Shown: positions 1 to 8,144 of the stretch, in pieces
How the letters are laid out: every line of letters starts with the position of its first letter
Numbering within the stretch: position 1 is the first letter of the stretch
Assembly (NCBI GenBank): GCA_900315755.1
Contig: ONAI01000007.1
Coordinates: 1-58,600 of the forward strand
Reading direction: 5' to 3'
From: an uncultured Ruminococcus sp.
Lineage (GTDB): Bacteria > Bacillota > Clostridia > Oscillospirales > Ruminococcaceae
DNA: 58,600 bases
Notes under the pieces: model-generated
What the model was told of the DNA's origin: nothing
Database searches by the model: none
What the model saw: the letters and a program-made list of their open reading frames with translations, nothing else
Translations under genes and position numbers: made by a program

Positions 1-719
1 ACTACAATTATAGCTTCGTTGAGGTATTCAAGCAGATCCGGAAGGTCGCTCTGGTCGCATATACATACGAAAGTATCGCCGCCAAGGCGTGAGACAATAC
101 CGCCGTCACCTATTATTTTCTCAATATGGTTGTAGTGACTTTTTAGAACGGTATCGCCGGCAGTTCTGCCGAACTCCTCGTTAACAAAAGAGAAATGGCG
201 AAGATTGTAGTTCAAAGCAACTTTGCCATTGAGTCCTCCCGGCTGACCTTTCCACAATATGTAATTGAAGAATCTGCGTATGTTCTTGAATCCCATATCG
301 TCATTGAAAGCAAGTTCTTCTGCAATTACCTGAAGCCGGTTGCGGCATATAAAGGCAAGAGCAGTCCTCATAGTCAGATCGACCTTGAAGAGCTCTTCTT
401 CGGTGAGAGGAGGTTCATCCTCGGACATATAGACAGTCATAGTAGAGATAGACATAAGTCTGTTAACGAAACGGACTGTATGTATTGGTTTATCAGGAAT
501 GCCAAGATCGTAGCTTACCATTTCCTCGCCAACACCGCGTTTTTCATCGGAAGGAGAGCGGTAAAAATGCGTTATGCCTTTTGAAAGGCGGAACATGGAA
601 GATATCTCATTGAGTAACGACTCTATCTGAGGAATAACCGGCTTCTGGTTAACTATCTGAGTTAAAGAAGCAAGTTGCTCGTAAAGCTTGTAAAAGCGAA
701 GCTCTCGTTCAGCGTTCAT
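1..719 (-). CDS. Degenerate GGDEF-domain protein (partial, 3' end outside the window)
   Basis: The reverse strand reads open from an ATG at 719 to the window edge, giving 239 residues without a stop. A good Shine-Dalgarno (GGAGGG) lies just upstream. Residues 1-130 show no recognised sensor domain. Residues 139-239 look like the first half of a GGDEF (diguanylate cyclase) fold: an IRRFF stretch near 147-151 in place of the usual NRR, a long helix, then RLGGDTF at 211-217 where active enzymes have GG(D/E)EF. The Glu-to-Thr change in the signature predicts weak or no cyclase activity, so a c-di-GMP or GTP-binding sensory role is possible. No transmembrane segment is seen in the visible part. 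The family call is from motif reading only. The gene is divergent from the protease gene at 981. Confidence 0.72.
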   Translation of the reverse strand, partial: MNAERELRFYKLYEQLASLTQIVNQKPVIPQIESLLNEISSMFRLSKGITHFYRSPSDEKRGVGEEMVSYDLGIPDKPIHTVRFVNRLMSISTMTVYMSEDEPPLTEEELFKVDLTMRTALAFICRNRLQVIAEELAFNDDMGFKNIRRFFNYILWKGQPGGLNGKVALNYNLRHFSFVNEEFGRTAGDTVLKSHYNHIEKIIGDGGIVSRLGGDTFVCICDQSDLPDLLEYLNEAIIV

Positions 720-756
720 TATCATCCCTCCAAATAAATATAGCAGATTCAAAAAC

Positions 757-785
757 ATTATACAACATATACATTGAAAAATCAA
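757..785 (-). promoter_or_regulatory. Sigma-A promoter for the GGDEF-like gene
   Basis: On the reverse strand there is TTGATT (785-780), a 17-base spacer and TATAAT (762-757), about 38 bases before the ATG at 719. Spacing and hexamers fit the vegetative consensus. Confidence 0.7.
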
Positions 786-924
786 TAGCTAAAATGTTAA
801 GGATTTGTGATTTATTATAATTGTAGAATGATATGCGCTGTGCCAACTCAGTAATTTCGTTAATGTGTACAAGCATTTAACGCGAGTTTGTACAATATGT
901 GGTTTAAAAACATGACGGCGGAGA

Positions 925-953
925 TTGAATTTTGTCCGGATTTGTGGTATAAT
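925..953 (+). promoter_or_regulatory. Sigma-A promoter for the dockerin protease gene
   Basis: TTGAAT (925-930), 17-base spacer, TATAAT (948-953), with an extended -10 TGG directly before the -10 box. Transcription would start near 960, about 20 bases before the chosen start codon at 981, which argues against the upstream in-frame ATG at 888. Confidence 0.75.
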
Positions 954-980
954 GGGAAAAATGAGCTGTGGAGGCGGAAT

Positions 981-3900
981 ATGAAGGGTATTATCAAACG
1001 CAATATTTCACTGCTGACGGCTGTTATTACAGCTGCTCTGCCGTGTGCTTGCAATATAGGTGAGGTCGGTGCTGAGCTTTCAGCAAGACCTTCTGTCGGA
1101 CTGATCTCCGGTGATAGTCTTGTAATACGCGGCAGCGCTTCTGGAGAGTACCTTGTTTCAGAACCTGATAGTGCGCTTCCGGCTGTAAAGGAGTCTGCGG
1201 AGGATAAAACAGCAGATCTTCCTTCAGTATTCAGCCTTGCAGATAAGGGAAAAATCACATCAGTGAAGGATCAAGGCGGATATGGCTTGTGCTGGGCGAT
1301 GTCCTCGGCAGCTTGTGTGGAAGCGGAAGTTATTGATTTTGTTCCGGATATTGATATTTCCGAGATGCATACGGGCTGTTTTGCGAATTATGATCCTGAT
1401 GATCCGCAGGGAATTTACAGCAATATCGCAAAAGGCGAGAACGGTTACGATGATTATCCGTCGGAGCTGCTTGATGCAGGCGGTTCATTTATAGAGGTTG
1501 TCAACCTTTGGTCGAAGTGGCGTGGACCCGTGAAAGAGAATAAGCTGCCTTACGGCGAAACATCGGATATGTCTAATAAAAGGGTAAGAGAACGTCTCAT
1601 GAATGAGGCGGACTATCACCTCAGCAGCGCTTTTATTTTTGACTTTGATAAGCAGCGTTCTGACAGCGATGAGGTAAACAGGCGCATAAAGCAGATACTG
1701 ATCTCTGGAAAGCCTGTTGAAGCAGGTTATTATCAGAACAGCAAGTATCTTGAAAGGACACACATGGCAGTATACTCGCAGAGATCTTCCAGACTTGCCA
1801 ACCATTCCGTTATAATAGTAGGATGGGATGACGATGTACCTGCTTCATGGTTCAAGGATACGCCGCAGGGCAATGGTGCATGGCTGATAAAGAACAGCTG
1901 GGGAACGGATTCCGCTAATGACGGCTATTACTGGCTTTCTTACTATGATACTTCGCTTTGTGATCTGTCGTATTATACTGTATCTGATAAAGACGATCAT
2001 CAGTATAATCTGCGCTATAATACATACTATCCCGATCAGAAGCTAAGTGCGGATGATTCGGATGATGAAAATTCACCGGTATATGCAGCGAATGTATTTG
2101 AGGCTTCTGAGATAATGATGATCGAAGCTGTCTCGACTTATTTTGCTGTTCCGGATACATATTATGAGGTCACATTATACACAGATCTTACAGACAGAAC
2201 TGATCCTGTTTCGGGAAGAGCGTCGGCTTTAAAGTCTGGAAAATGCGACTTGACGGGCTACATGACTATTGATCTTGACGATGCTGTATGCGTATCGGAT
2301 GGGGAGATATTCAGTGTTGTTGTGAAATACTATAATGATAACGATAAATATTGTGCGCCGGTTGAGGGATGCCTGTTTGCGGATGATAAGGAGACCGGAG
2401 AGCGATCAACTATCCTTAACAATTATAAGTATGATATTTTCAGAGATAAAATGGATGCCGGAGTAAGCTATGTGAGCTCAGACCTTGAAGAGTGGACAGA
2501 CACGCTTGAACTAGCTGAGGTATATGACGATGATACAAAGGAAGCTATATATAATATAATAGTAGATTCCATTTATGAAGGACTTCTTCCGGAAGACACT
2601 GCACTTATGAAGAATGCGGACAACATGAAGGAGCATTTCAGAGAGATATTTGATTCATCTGATATTGGCATAGCTGTCGGAAATTTTCCGATAGGAGTGC
2701 TTGGGAGCGATGTCGGAAAAGTAAGCTTTTCACAGATGTCCGGACAGGTGAGCTCTGACGTTAAGATAGAATTAAAAAGCAATAGCGGCGAGGACGTATA
2801 TTACTCCGTTAATGACGGCGAATTCAAACTGTATACTTCTCCGATAGCAGTAACAGAGAAGATGTGTATAAAGGCAACTTCGGATAATGTTCACTATTAT
2901 GAGCATGAGTATTATCCTGCTGTGACACAGATGAATTCATTAATGTATACTGACACAGAAAAGAGCAGTATATCAGGTGTGCTGAAAAATGTACACAAGA
3001 GCGCAAAGCGTACAGATAACGGCGATTACCTTATTGAGCTTTCGCCTTATGCAGAATCAACAGTAATATACGCTTACACAGGTGCGGAAATAGAGGAAAA
3101 ACAGTATTCGATCAGCAGAAATGCAAAAAGTCAGGAGATACCTGTCGGATATGAAGGGATCGATCTGCCGGTAGTTCTGAAAGATGAAAAAGGTCATAAC
3201 AGCGAGATAAGTATACATATAATAAGAAGACCTGTATCATTCGATAGCGAAAAAGAGACTGTGACAGTGCCGGAAGGCTGCAAATTAAGTATCGGGGAGA
3301 AAGAGTTCAGCTCCGGAGATAGTGTGAGTGAATATGCAGGTATGACGCTCAAAGCAAGTATTGACGGAAAAAACTATGAAGTCAGAGTTCCTGAACGTGC
3401 GAAAACTCCCGGTATGGAGATAGACTACCGTAATGAGTACGCAGGCAGTTTTTCAGAGGAACAGGCAAAACGCATTGAAATAGCCTGCGGTGACAAGGAA
3501 GAATACTCAGATAAAGACTACGTTTCGGCTTATGGAAGAATGGTCAGGAACAATAAGGGCGAACTCTCAATGCTGGTGATTCCGTCAGAAGCTTTTTCTA
3601 TCAGGGAAAAGTGCAGTGATGACGAATTTGCAAGCGATGCTGTGACTGTAAGTATTCCTGCAAGGCCTTCCGCACCTGAAAAGCTTCCGAAAATGATTTA
3701 CGAGAAATCAAGCGGAATGCCGACATTCGGCGGCGATAAACCTATTGAAGCAGGGCGGATAGTTACATCAGTAACGGTCGGCAGCGCTGATGAAGGAAAA
3801 GAACTTGGCATCACAGACGAACAGCTTTCACGCCGGCTGCTGGCAGGATATGTGCTTTCGGAGGAAAGTGACGGCAAAGTACAGACGGTCAACTGGCTGG

Positions 3901-4208
3901 GAGTGCCTTCGCCTGAGGTCGGAGTAGTATCAGCGGCAAGGTATTCAGCCGGAGAAGACTGCTTCGCTTCTGAAGCGGCGACAATAAAGGCGTATATGCT
4001 TGGAGATGCTAACGGTGATAACAGGATAACTGTTGTTGATGCGACGAGCGTACTGAAAGAATGTGCGGTCCTTGCAGGCGGAAGCGGCAGACGTATTGAT
4101 GAAGATAAAAGAGATGCAGTTGATTATAACAGAGACGGCAGAATAACGGTCGTTGACGCAACTCAGATACTGATGCGCTGTGCTGTACTTGCAAAAAAGG
4201 CGGGATAA
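981..4208 (+). CDS. Secreted papain-like (C1A) cysteine protease with C-terminal dockerin
   Basis: This is a 1075-residue secreted protein. The start at 981 has a Shine-Dalgarno-like GGAGGCGG before it and opens a signal peptide (KR-rich, then hydrophobic, ~residues 1-28). A C1 peptidase domain follows (~80-330) with all four catalytic elements: Gln98 (oxyanion), Cys104 in GLCWAMS, His275 in NHSVIIVGWDDD, and Asn305 in IKNSWG. Residues ~330-1000 contain beta-rich modules I could not name. A type I dockerin lies at the C-terminus (~1007-1070) with two calcium-loop repeats, DANGDNRITVVDA and DYNRDGRITVVDA. The dockerin should anchor the enzyme to a cohesin scaffold outside the cell. Such modular proteases occur in ruminococci and may process cellulosomal or host proteins (inference). 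The next gene starts 3 bases after the stop, so the two are probably cotranscribed. Confidence 0.9.
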   Translation: MKGIIKRNISLLTAVITAALPCACNIGEVGAELSARPSVGLISGDSLVIRGSASGEYLVSEPDSALPAVKESAEDKTADLPSVFSLADKGKITSVKDQGGYGLCWAMSSAACVEAEVIDFVPDIDISEMHTGCFANYDPDDPQGIYSNIAKGENGYDDYPSELLDAGGSFIEVVNLWSKWRGPVKENKLPYGETSDMSNKRVRERLMNEADYHLSSAFIFDFDKQRSDSDEVNRRIKQILISGKPVEAGYYQNSKYLERTHMAVYSQRSSRLANHSVIIVGWDDDVPASWFKDTPQGNGAWLIKNSWGTDSANDGYYWLSYYDTSLCDLSYYTVSDKDDHQYNLRYNTYYPDQKLSADDSDDENSPVYAANVFEASEIMMIEAVSTYFAVPDTYYEVTLYTDLTDRTDPVSGRASALKSGKCDLTGYMTIDLDDAVCVSDGEIFSVVVKYYNDNDKYCAPVEGCLFADDKETGERSTILNNYKYDIFRDKMDAGVSYVSSDLEEWTDTLELAEVYDDDTKEAIYNIIVDSIYEGLLPEDTALMKNADNMKEHFREIFDSSDIGIAVGNFPIGVLGSDVGKVSFSQMSGQVSSDVKIELKSNSGEDVYYSVNDGEFKLYTSPIAVTEKMCIKATSDNVHYYEHEYYPAVTQMNSLMYTDTEKSSISGVLKNVHKSAKRTDNGDYLIELSPYAESTVIYAYTGAEIEEKQYSISRNAKSQEIPVGYEGIDLPVVLKDEKGHNSEISIHIIRRPVSFDSEKETVTVPEGCKLSIGEKEFSSGDSVSEYAGMTLKASIDGKNYEVRVPERAKTPGMEIDYRNEYAGSFSEEQAKRIEIACGDKEEYSDKDYVSAYGRMVRNNKGELSMLVIPSEAFSIREKCSDDEFASDAVTVSIPARPSAPEKLPKMIYEKSSGMPTFGGDKPIEAGRIVTSVTVGSADEGKELGITDEQLSRRLLAGYVLSEESDGKVQTVNWLGVPSPEVGVVSAARYSAGEDCFASEAATIKAYMLGDANGDNRITVVDATSVLKECAVLAGGSGRRIDEDKRDAVDYNRDGRITVVDATQILMRCAVLAKKAG

Positions 4209-4211
4209 GCA

Positions 4212-5000
4212 ATGCACAGATCAGATATTAAAGCTGTTGCCGGAGCTGTTCTGGCGGTATTGGCGGCACTGGCGGCAGTGATAATAAATTCGGGAACAAA
4301 TAAAGATGATACGAGCACTAAGTTCAGAGAACTCAGCAGCGCAAGCCCGGGAGAGGTCATCGAAACACACAATACCGTCAGGCGGACAACGGAGCGCACT
4401 TCTGATGAAAAGCAAAAACGTACTACTGCTGTCGCAAGTACAATGGTCCACACAAAAGATAAGGCGGATGAAATAACAACCGAACTGTATATAGACATTA
4501 ATTCAGCCGGCGTAAGTGAAATATGTAAGCTTGACGGCATCGGTCAGGCTAAAGCAGAGGCGATCGTATCGTACCGGGAGGTACACGGGCGATTCAATAA
4601 TATTGAGGAAATAATGCTGGTCAATGGTATCGGAGAGGAGATATTCTCGCGTATAGCTGGCAATATATATGTAACTGATCCGGTATACACCGAGCCCCGG
4701 ATCCCGGAGACATCAGAGACAAAAACAACAACTGAGGAAGTAACAGAAAGCAGTTCTGAGACTTCTGCTGTGGCTACACACACGATTACACTTGAAGAGG
4801 CAGCGCCGATCAACATAAATACGGCTGATCCTGATGAACTTATGCTGCTTCCGCACGTTGACGCAGAGATCGCAGGGAAGATAGTTGAACTGCGCGAAAA
4901 GATCGGCGGCTATAAAAACAGCTATGAATTACTGTATATTGACGAACTTACCCAAAAACAGGTTGCGGAGATTGTCAAATTTGTAACAGTTGGGCAATAG
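4212..5000 (+). CDS. ComEA-like membrane-anchored protein with two helix-hairpin-helix units
   Basis: 262 residues. A single N-terminal hydrophobic segment (~7-26) anchors the protein. A Thr/Ser/Lys-rich linker (~30-95) and two separated ComEA-type helix-hairpin-helix modules follow. The first begins IDINSAGVSEI and contains the hairpins LDGIGQAKAEAI and VNGIGEEIFSRI (~95-155). The second begins ININTADPDEL and contains LPHVDAEIAGKI and IDELTQKQVAEI (~198-260). ComEA is the DNA receptor of competence systems and binds double-stranded DNA outside the membrane. A ComEC homologue is encoded at 32575, far from here. Having two spaced modules rather than one is unusual. Whether it still serves DNA uptake is unproven. 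It sits 3 bases downstream of the dockerin protease. Confidence 0.8.
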   Translation: MHRSDIKAVAGAVLAVLAALAAVIINSGTNKDDTSTKFRELSSASPGEVIETHNTVRRTTERTSDEKQKRTTAVASTMVHTKDKADEITTELYIDINSAGVSEICKLDGIGQAKAEAIVSYREVHGRFNNIEEIMLVNGIGEEIFSRIAGNIYVTDPVYTEPRIPETSETKTTTEEVTESSSETSAVATHTITLEEAAPININTADPDELMLLPHVDAEIAGKIVELREKIGGYKNSYELLYIDELTQKQVAEIVKFVTVGQ

Positions 5001-5162
5001 GCATAAAAGAAGGGTGCGGAATTTGTGAAATAAGAGTGAAAGTGCTTGTTACCAATTTGTAATATTTTGATTTTACAGTTTTTAATTGTGTGATTATTAC
5101 CGATAAACAGCTGTTGAAAATGTACAAGATGCACAAAAAATATTAAAGAACGATATAAAGCA

Positions 5163-5191
5163 TTGACTTTGAACCGAAAATGCTGTATATT
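5163..5191 (+). promoter_or_regulatory. Sigma-A promoter of the sugar ABC operon
   Basis: TTGACT (5163-5168), 17-base spacer, TATATT (5186-5191). The predicted start near 5198 leaves a leader of about 240 bases before the coding sequence at 5438. Confidence 0.72.
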
Positions 5192-5197
5192 TGAAGT

Positions 5198-5437
5198 ACA
5201 AAAGCGGTCAATATATTTGCAGATAATTCTGCTTGTATGACTGCCGGATATTACACAGACTCAAAAGTCTTGGTAATAGCTGACCTTGAAGGTCGGCAAG
5301 CGGCTTTGACCGGCTCGGCTATGCAGAAGTGAGTACATTCATTATGCGGGGGGATGCCGGCGGAAACCGTAAATTTTATCCATTCATATTATGCTTCCAG
5401 TGGAGCGTAATATACATATTTAAGGAGGAAAATACCA
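5198..5437 (+). promoter_or_regulatory. Long structured 5' leader of the sugar ABC operon
   Basis: This stretch has no convincing ORF but contains several hairpins: 5219-5232 (GCAGA/TCTGC), 5249-5278 (TATTAC/GTAATA enclosing AGACT/AGTCT), 5279-5297 (GCTGACC/GGTCGGC, 7 pairs) and 5388-5411 (ATTATGC/GCGTAAT). A strong ribosome site AAGGAGG follows at 5422-5428. I could not match it to a known riboswitch consensus. No run of T follows any hairpin, so transcription termination inside the leader is not obvious. Upstream of the promoter, 5001-5160 is AT-rich with nothing I can name. Confidence 0.5.
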
Positions 5438-6913
5438 ATGAACACACTTAAGAGAACATTAGCATTAGTTGCTACTCTCGCTATGTCTGCAACAGCTTTC
5501 GTAAGCTGTGGTAGCGACGATTCATCATCAAGCAAGAAGGCTTCTACAACAGCTGCTTCAACAGAGGCTGGTTCAGGCGCTTCTGAGGCTTCAACAGCTA
5601 ACGCTTCAGCTGCTTCAACAAAGGCTGCTGAGACACCTTCAAAGGGCAATTCAACAACTCTTGGCGAAGTTAAGCTTGGCAAGGGCGGTTCTGAATTCTC
5701 AATCGCTGCTTGGAACGAAGATGACGTTCCTTTCCTTATCGATCTCTGGGCTCAGAACGGCGGCGACAAGAGCAAGGTTAAGTTCACTTCATTCGGCGTA
5801 GGCGGTGGAAAGGCTTCTGAAAAGTATGACGCTCTCTTCCAGTCTGGTAAGGATCTCGACGTTTACTTCTGCGAAGCTGACTGGGCTCTCAAGTACATCA
5901 ACGATGATACTAAGACAGCTGCTCTCGAAGACCTCGGCTTCTCAGAAGACAACTTCTCAGACGTTTACTCATACACAACTGAAATCGGTAGAGCTACTGA
6001 GGGCGCTAACAAGGGTAAGATGGTTGGTGCTTCATGGCAGGCAGCTGCAGGTGGATTCGCTTACAGAACAGACCTCGCTGAGCAGTACCTCGGCGTTAAG
6101 ACACCTGAGGAAATGCAGAAGAAGATCAACAACTGGGATAACTTCGTAGCTGCTGCAACAGAAGTTGCTACAAAGACAGACGGTAAGGTTGCTCTTGCTG
6201 ACTCACTCGGTGGTATGTGGCAGGTATTCGCTGCTAACAGAAAGACTCCTTGGGTTTCTAACGGCAGAGTTGCTTTCGACCAGGAGTGCGAGACATTCGC
6301 TAAGTATGCTAAGACTCTTTGGGACAACGGTGGTGTAACAAAGAACGGTCAGTGGACAGATTCTTGGATCCCTGCTGGTAAGGACGGTTCAGCAATGGGC
6401 TACTTCGTATCAACATGGGGCTTCGGTGAGAAGGCATTCTTCGGCCAGGCTTCATCTGAGTCATACGGTAAGTGGGCAGTTGTTCAGGGTCCTTCAGCTT
6501 ACTTCTGGGGCGGTACATGGATCGTTGTTAACCCGAAGACAGATAACGCTGAGGAAGCACAGCAGTTCATCTACACAGCTACTGTAAATCCTGAGACAAT
6601 GAGAAAGCTCGCTCTCGACAAGCCTGAGTACGTAAACAACCGTACAGTAATGCAGACAATCGTTGATAACAACGAGTGCCCGAACGAGTGGGTAACAAAG
6701 GATCTTAACGGTCAGAACTACTTCGCAGTGCTCCACGAGAATGCTAAGTCAATCGACCTTAAGGGACTTATCACACCTTACGATGCTACAATCAAGACAA
6801 ACTTCATCAATGCTGTTCAGAAGGAATACTGCGAGGGCGGTGCTTCTTACGAGGATACAATCTCTAAGGCACTTTCAGATGTACTCACAGCTATCCCTGA
6901 TCTTGCAAAGTAA
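5438..6913 (+). CDS. Extracellular carbohydrate-binding lipoprotein of an ABC importer
   Basis: 491 residues, about the normal size for a family 1 solute-binding protein. The N-terminus is a lipoprotein signal (MNTLKRTLALVATLAMS...) with the lipobox AFVSC, so Cys25 would be lipidated and tether the protein outside the membrane. A Ser/Ala/Thr-rich linker (~26-75) leads into the binding fold starting at EFSIAAWNEDDVPFL. Aromatic residues (WGGTWIV, FVSTWGFGEK) fit a sugar-binding cleft; the sugar cannot be told. Codon use is strongly biased (AAG, GAC, TTC, GCT, ACA) compared with neighbours, suggesting very high expression. A strong hairpin follows the stop and should raise lipoprotein mRNA over permease mRNA. 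Two permease genes follow in the same direction. Confidence 0.93.
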   Translation: MNTLKRTLALVATLAMSATAFVSCGSDDSSSSKKASTTAASTEAGSGASEASTANASAASTKAAETPSKGNSTTLGEVKLGKGGSEFSIAAWNEDDVPFLIDLWAQNGGDKSKVKFTSFGVGGGKASEKYDALFQSGKDLDVYFCEADWALKYINDDTKTAALEDLGFSEDNFSDVYSYTTEIGRATEGANKGKMVGASWQAAAGGFAYRTDLAEQYLGVKTPEEMQKKINNWDNFVAAATEVATKTDGKVALADSLGGMWQVFAANRKTPWVSNGRVAFDQECETFAKYAKTLWDNGGVTKNGQWTDSWIPAGKDGSAMGYFVSTWGFGEKAFFGQASSESYGKWAVVQGPSAYFWGGTWIVVNPKTDNAEEAQQFIYTATVNPETMRKLALDKPEYVNNRTVMQTIVDNNECPNEWVTKDLNGQNYFAVLHENAKSIDLKGLITPYDATIKTNFINAVQKEYCEGGASYEDTISKALSDVLTAIPDLAK

Positions 6914-6938
6914 TCGAAGCTAAAATTTAAGCTAATTT

Positions 6939-6992
6939 AAATAGTTGCCTATGGGACTTTTGTCCTGTGGGCAGCTATTTATAATCTTTTTA
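6939..6992 (+). terminator. Intra-operon hairpin after the binding-protein gene
   Basis: A 19-pair stem (left arm 6939-6957, right arm 6962-6980, loop TTTT, a few G-T pairs) is followed by a T-rich stretch (ataatctttttac). It lies between the binding protein and the first permease. It is best read as a partial terminator or 3' mRNA stabiliser giving more binding protein than permease. Confidence 0.8.
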
Positions 6993-7019
6993 CTTATCTT
7001 ATACGAGAGGGTGTGTGCT

Positions 7020-8144
7020 ATGGCATCAGCTGCCCAGAAGCGAATTAAATCGATCAGCTATGCTAAATATGGCTATATGTTTATATTGCCATTTTTTCTT
7101 GTTTATTTCTTTTTCCAATTATGGCCTTTGATTAATACTTTTATTGTTGCTTTCCAGGGTAACGGTTCCGAAACAGGTGAAGCCGTTGGCCTTGATAACT
7201 TTAAGCATCTTCTTCAGAAGGTTTCATTAACACAGGAAGAGAACCGTAAGGTTCTCGGTATCATCCCTGCTGAGTCTGAGGACGAAATCGCAGCTCTTAC
7301 TGCTAAGAAAATGCAGGGAACTATCCACGACGACTTCGTTACAGCGTTCAAGAATACTCTTATTCTGTGGTTCGGTAACTTTATTCCACAGATCCTTCTT
7401 TCACTTTCTCTTGCTGTTTGGTTCACTGACGCTAAGCTGAAGATCCCGGGAAAGGGCTTCTTCAAGGTTGTTATGTATATGCCTAATATCATTACAGCCG
7501 CTTCAGTCGCCGTATTGTTCATGTCTCTGTGTTCGGAGAGTAAATACGGTGCTGTAAACCAGCTGCTCCACAGTATGGGAATCGTTAAGGAACTGGAAGG
7601 TCCAGACCGAGACGTTGTAAAATTTGTATCCGGTGTATGGCCGGCACGTTGCGTTATTATGTTTATCCAGACATGGATGTGGTTCGGTAATACTATGATC
7701 ATGCTTATGTCTGGTATTATGGGTATCAACCCATCACTGTTTGAAGCTGCAAGTATTGATGGTGCAAGCAGCGGACAGGTCTTCAGAAAGATAACTCTTC
7801 CTCTGTTGAGCCCGATTATGGTTTATACACTCGTTACATCTATGATCGGTGGTCTCCAGATGTTCGATATTCCGTTCCTCTATCATGATGGTACAGTTGT
7901 CAACAAGGATGTATCAACAGTTGCTGTATTCATTTACAGACATTTCCACACTGGTCAGAAGTATCAGAACTATGGTTATTCTGGTGCTGCTTCAGTTCTC
8001 TTGTTTATTGTAACTCTTGCTCTCGGTTCTATAACATTCTATATGAATAGAGACGTTGATGCTATTGCTAAGAAAAAACAGCGCAAAGAGCTCCAGAAAC
8101 AGATGAAACTGCAGAATAAACAGTTTGGAGGTCTGAGCTTATGA
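7020..8144 (+). CDS. ABC sugar importer permease, MalF type
   Basis: 374 residues from the ATG at 7020, which has GAGAGGG upstream; the in-frame ATG at 6945 would place the start inside the terminator-like hairpin. Six or more hydrophobic segments are visible, the first at YGYMFILPFFLVYFFF. The cytoplasmic EAA loop that contacts the ATPase reads EAASIDGASSGQVFRKITLP. A charged extracytoplasmic insert of ~70 residues lies between the first two membrane segments. It pairs with the MalG-type permease that overlaps its 3' end by four bases. No ATP-binding subunit lies nearby, so a shared MsmK/MsiK-like ATPase encoded elsewhere is likely (inference from related systems). Confidence 0.93.
   Translation: MASAAQKRIKSISYAKYGYMFILPFFLVYFFFQLWPLINTFIVAFQGNGSETGEAVGLDNFKHLLQKVSLTQEENRKVLGIIPAESEDEIAALTAKKMQGTIHDDFVTAFKNTLILWFGNFIPQILLSLSLAVWFTDAKLKIPGKGFFKVVMYMPNIITAASVAVLFMSLCSESKYGAVNQLLHSMGIVKELEGPDRDVVKFVSGVWPARCVIMFIQTWMWFGNTMIMLMSGIMGINPSLFEAASIDGASSGQVFRKITLPLLSPIMVYTLVTSMIGGLQMFDIPFLYHDGTVVNKDVSTVAVFIYRHFHTGQKYQNYGYSGAASVLLFIVTLALGSITFYMNRDVDAIAKKKQRKELQKQMKLQNKQFGGLSL

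Noticed and set aside
195-584. A 129-residue plus-strand ORF
   Set aside because: It has no ribosome site and lies antisense to the continuous GGDEF-like gene, whose motifs are recognisable.
888-980. Upstream ATG for the dockerin protease
   Set aside because: The predicted promoter (925-953) lies inside this extension and the signal peptide begins properly at 981.
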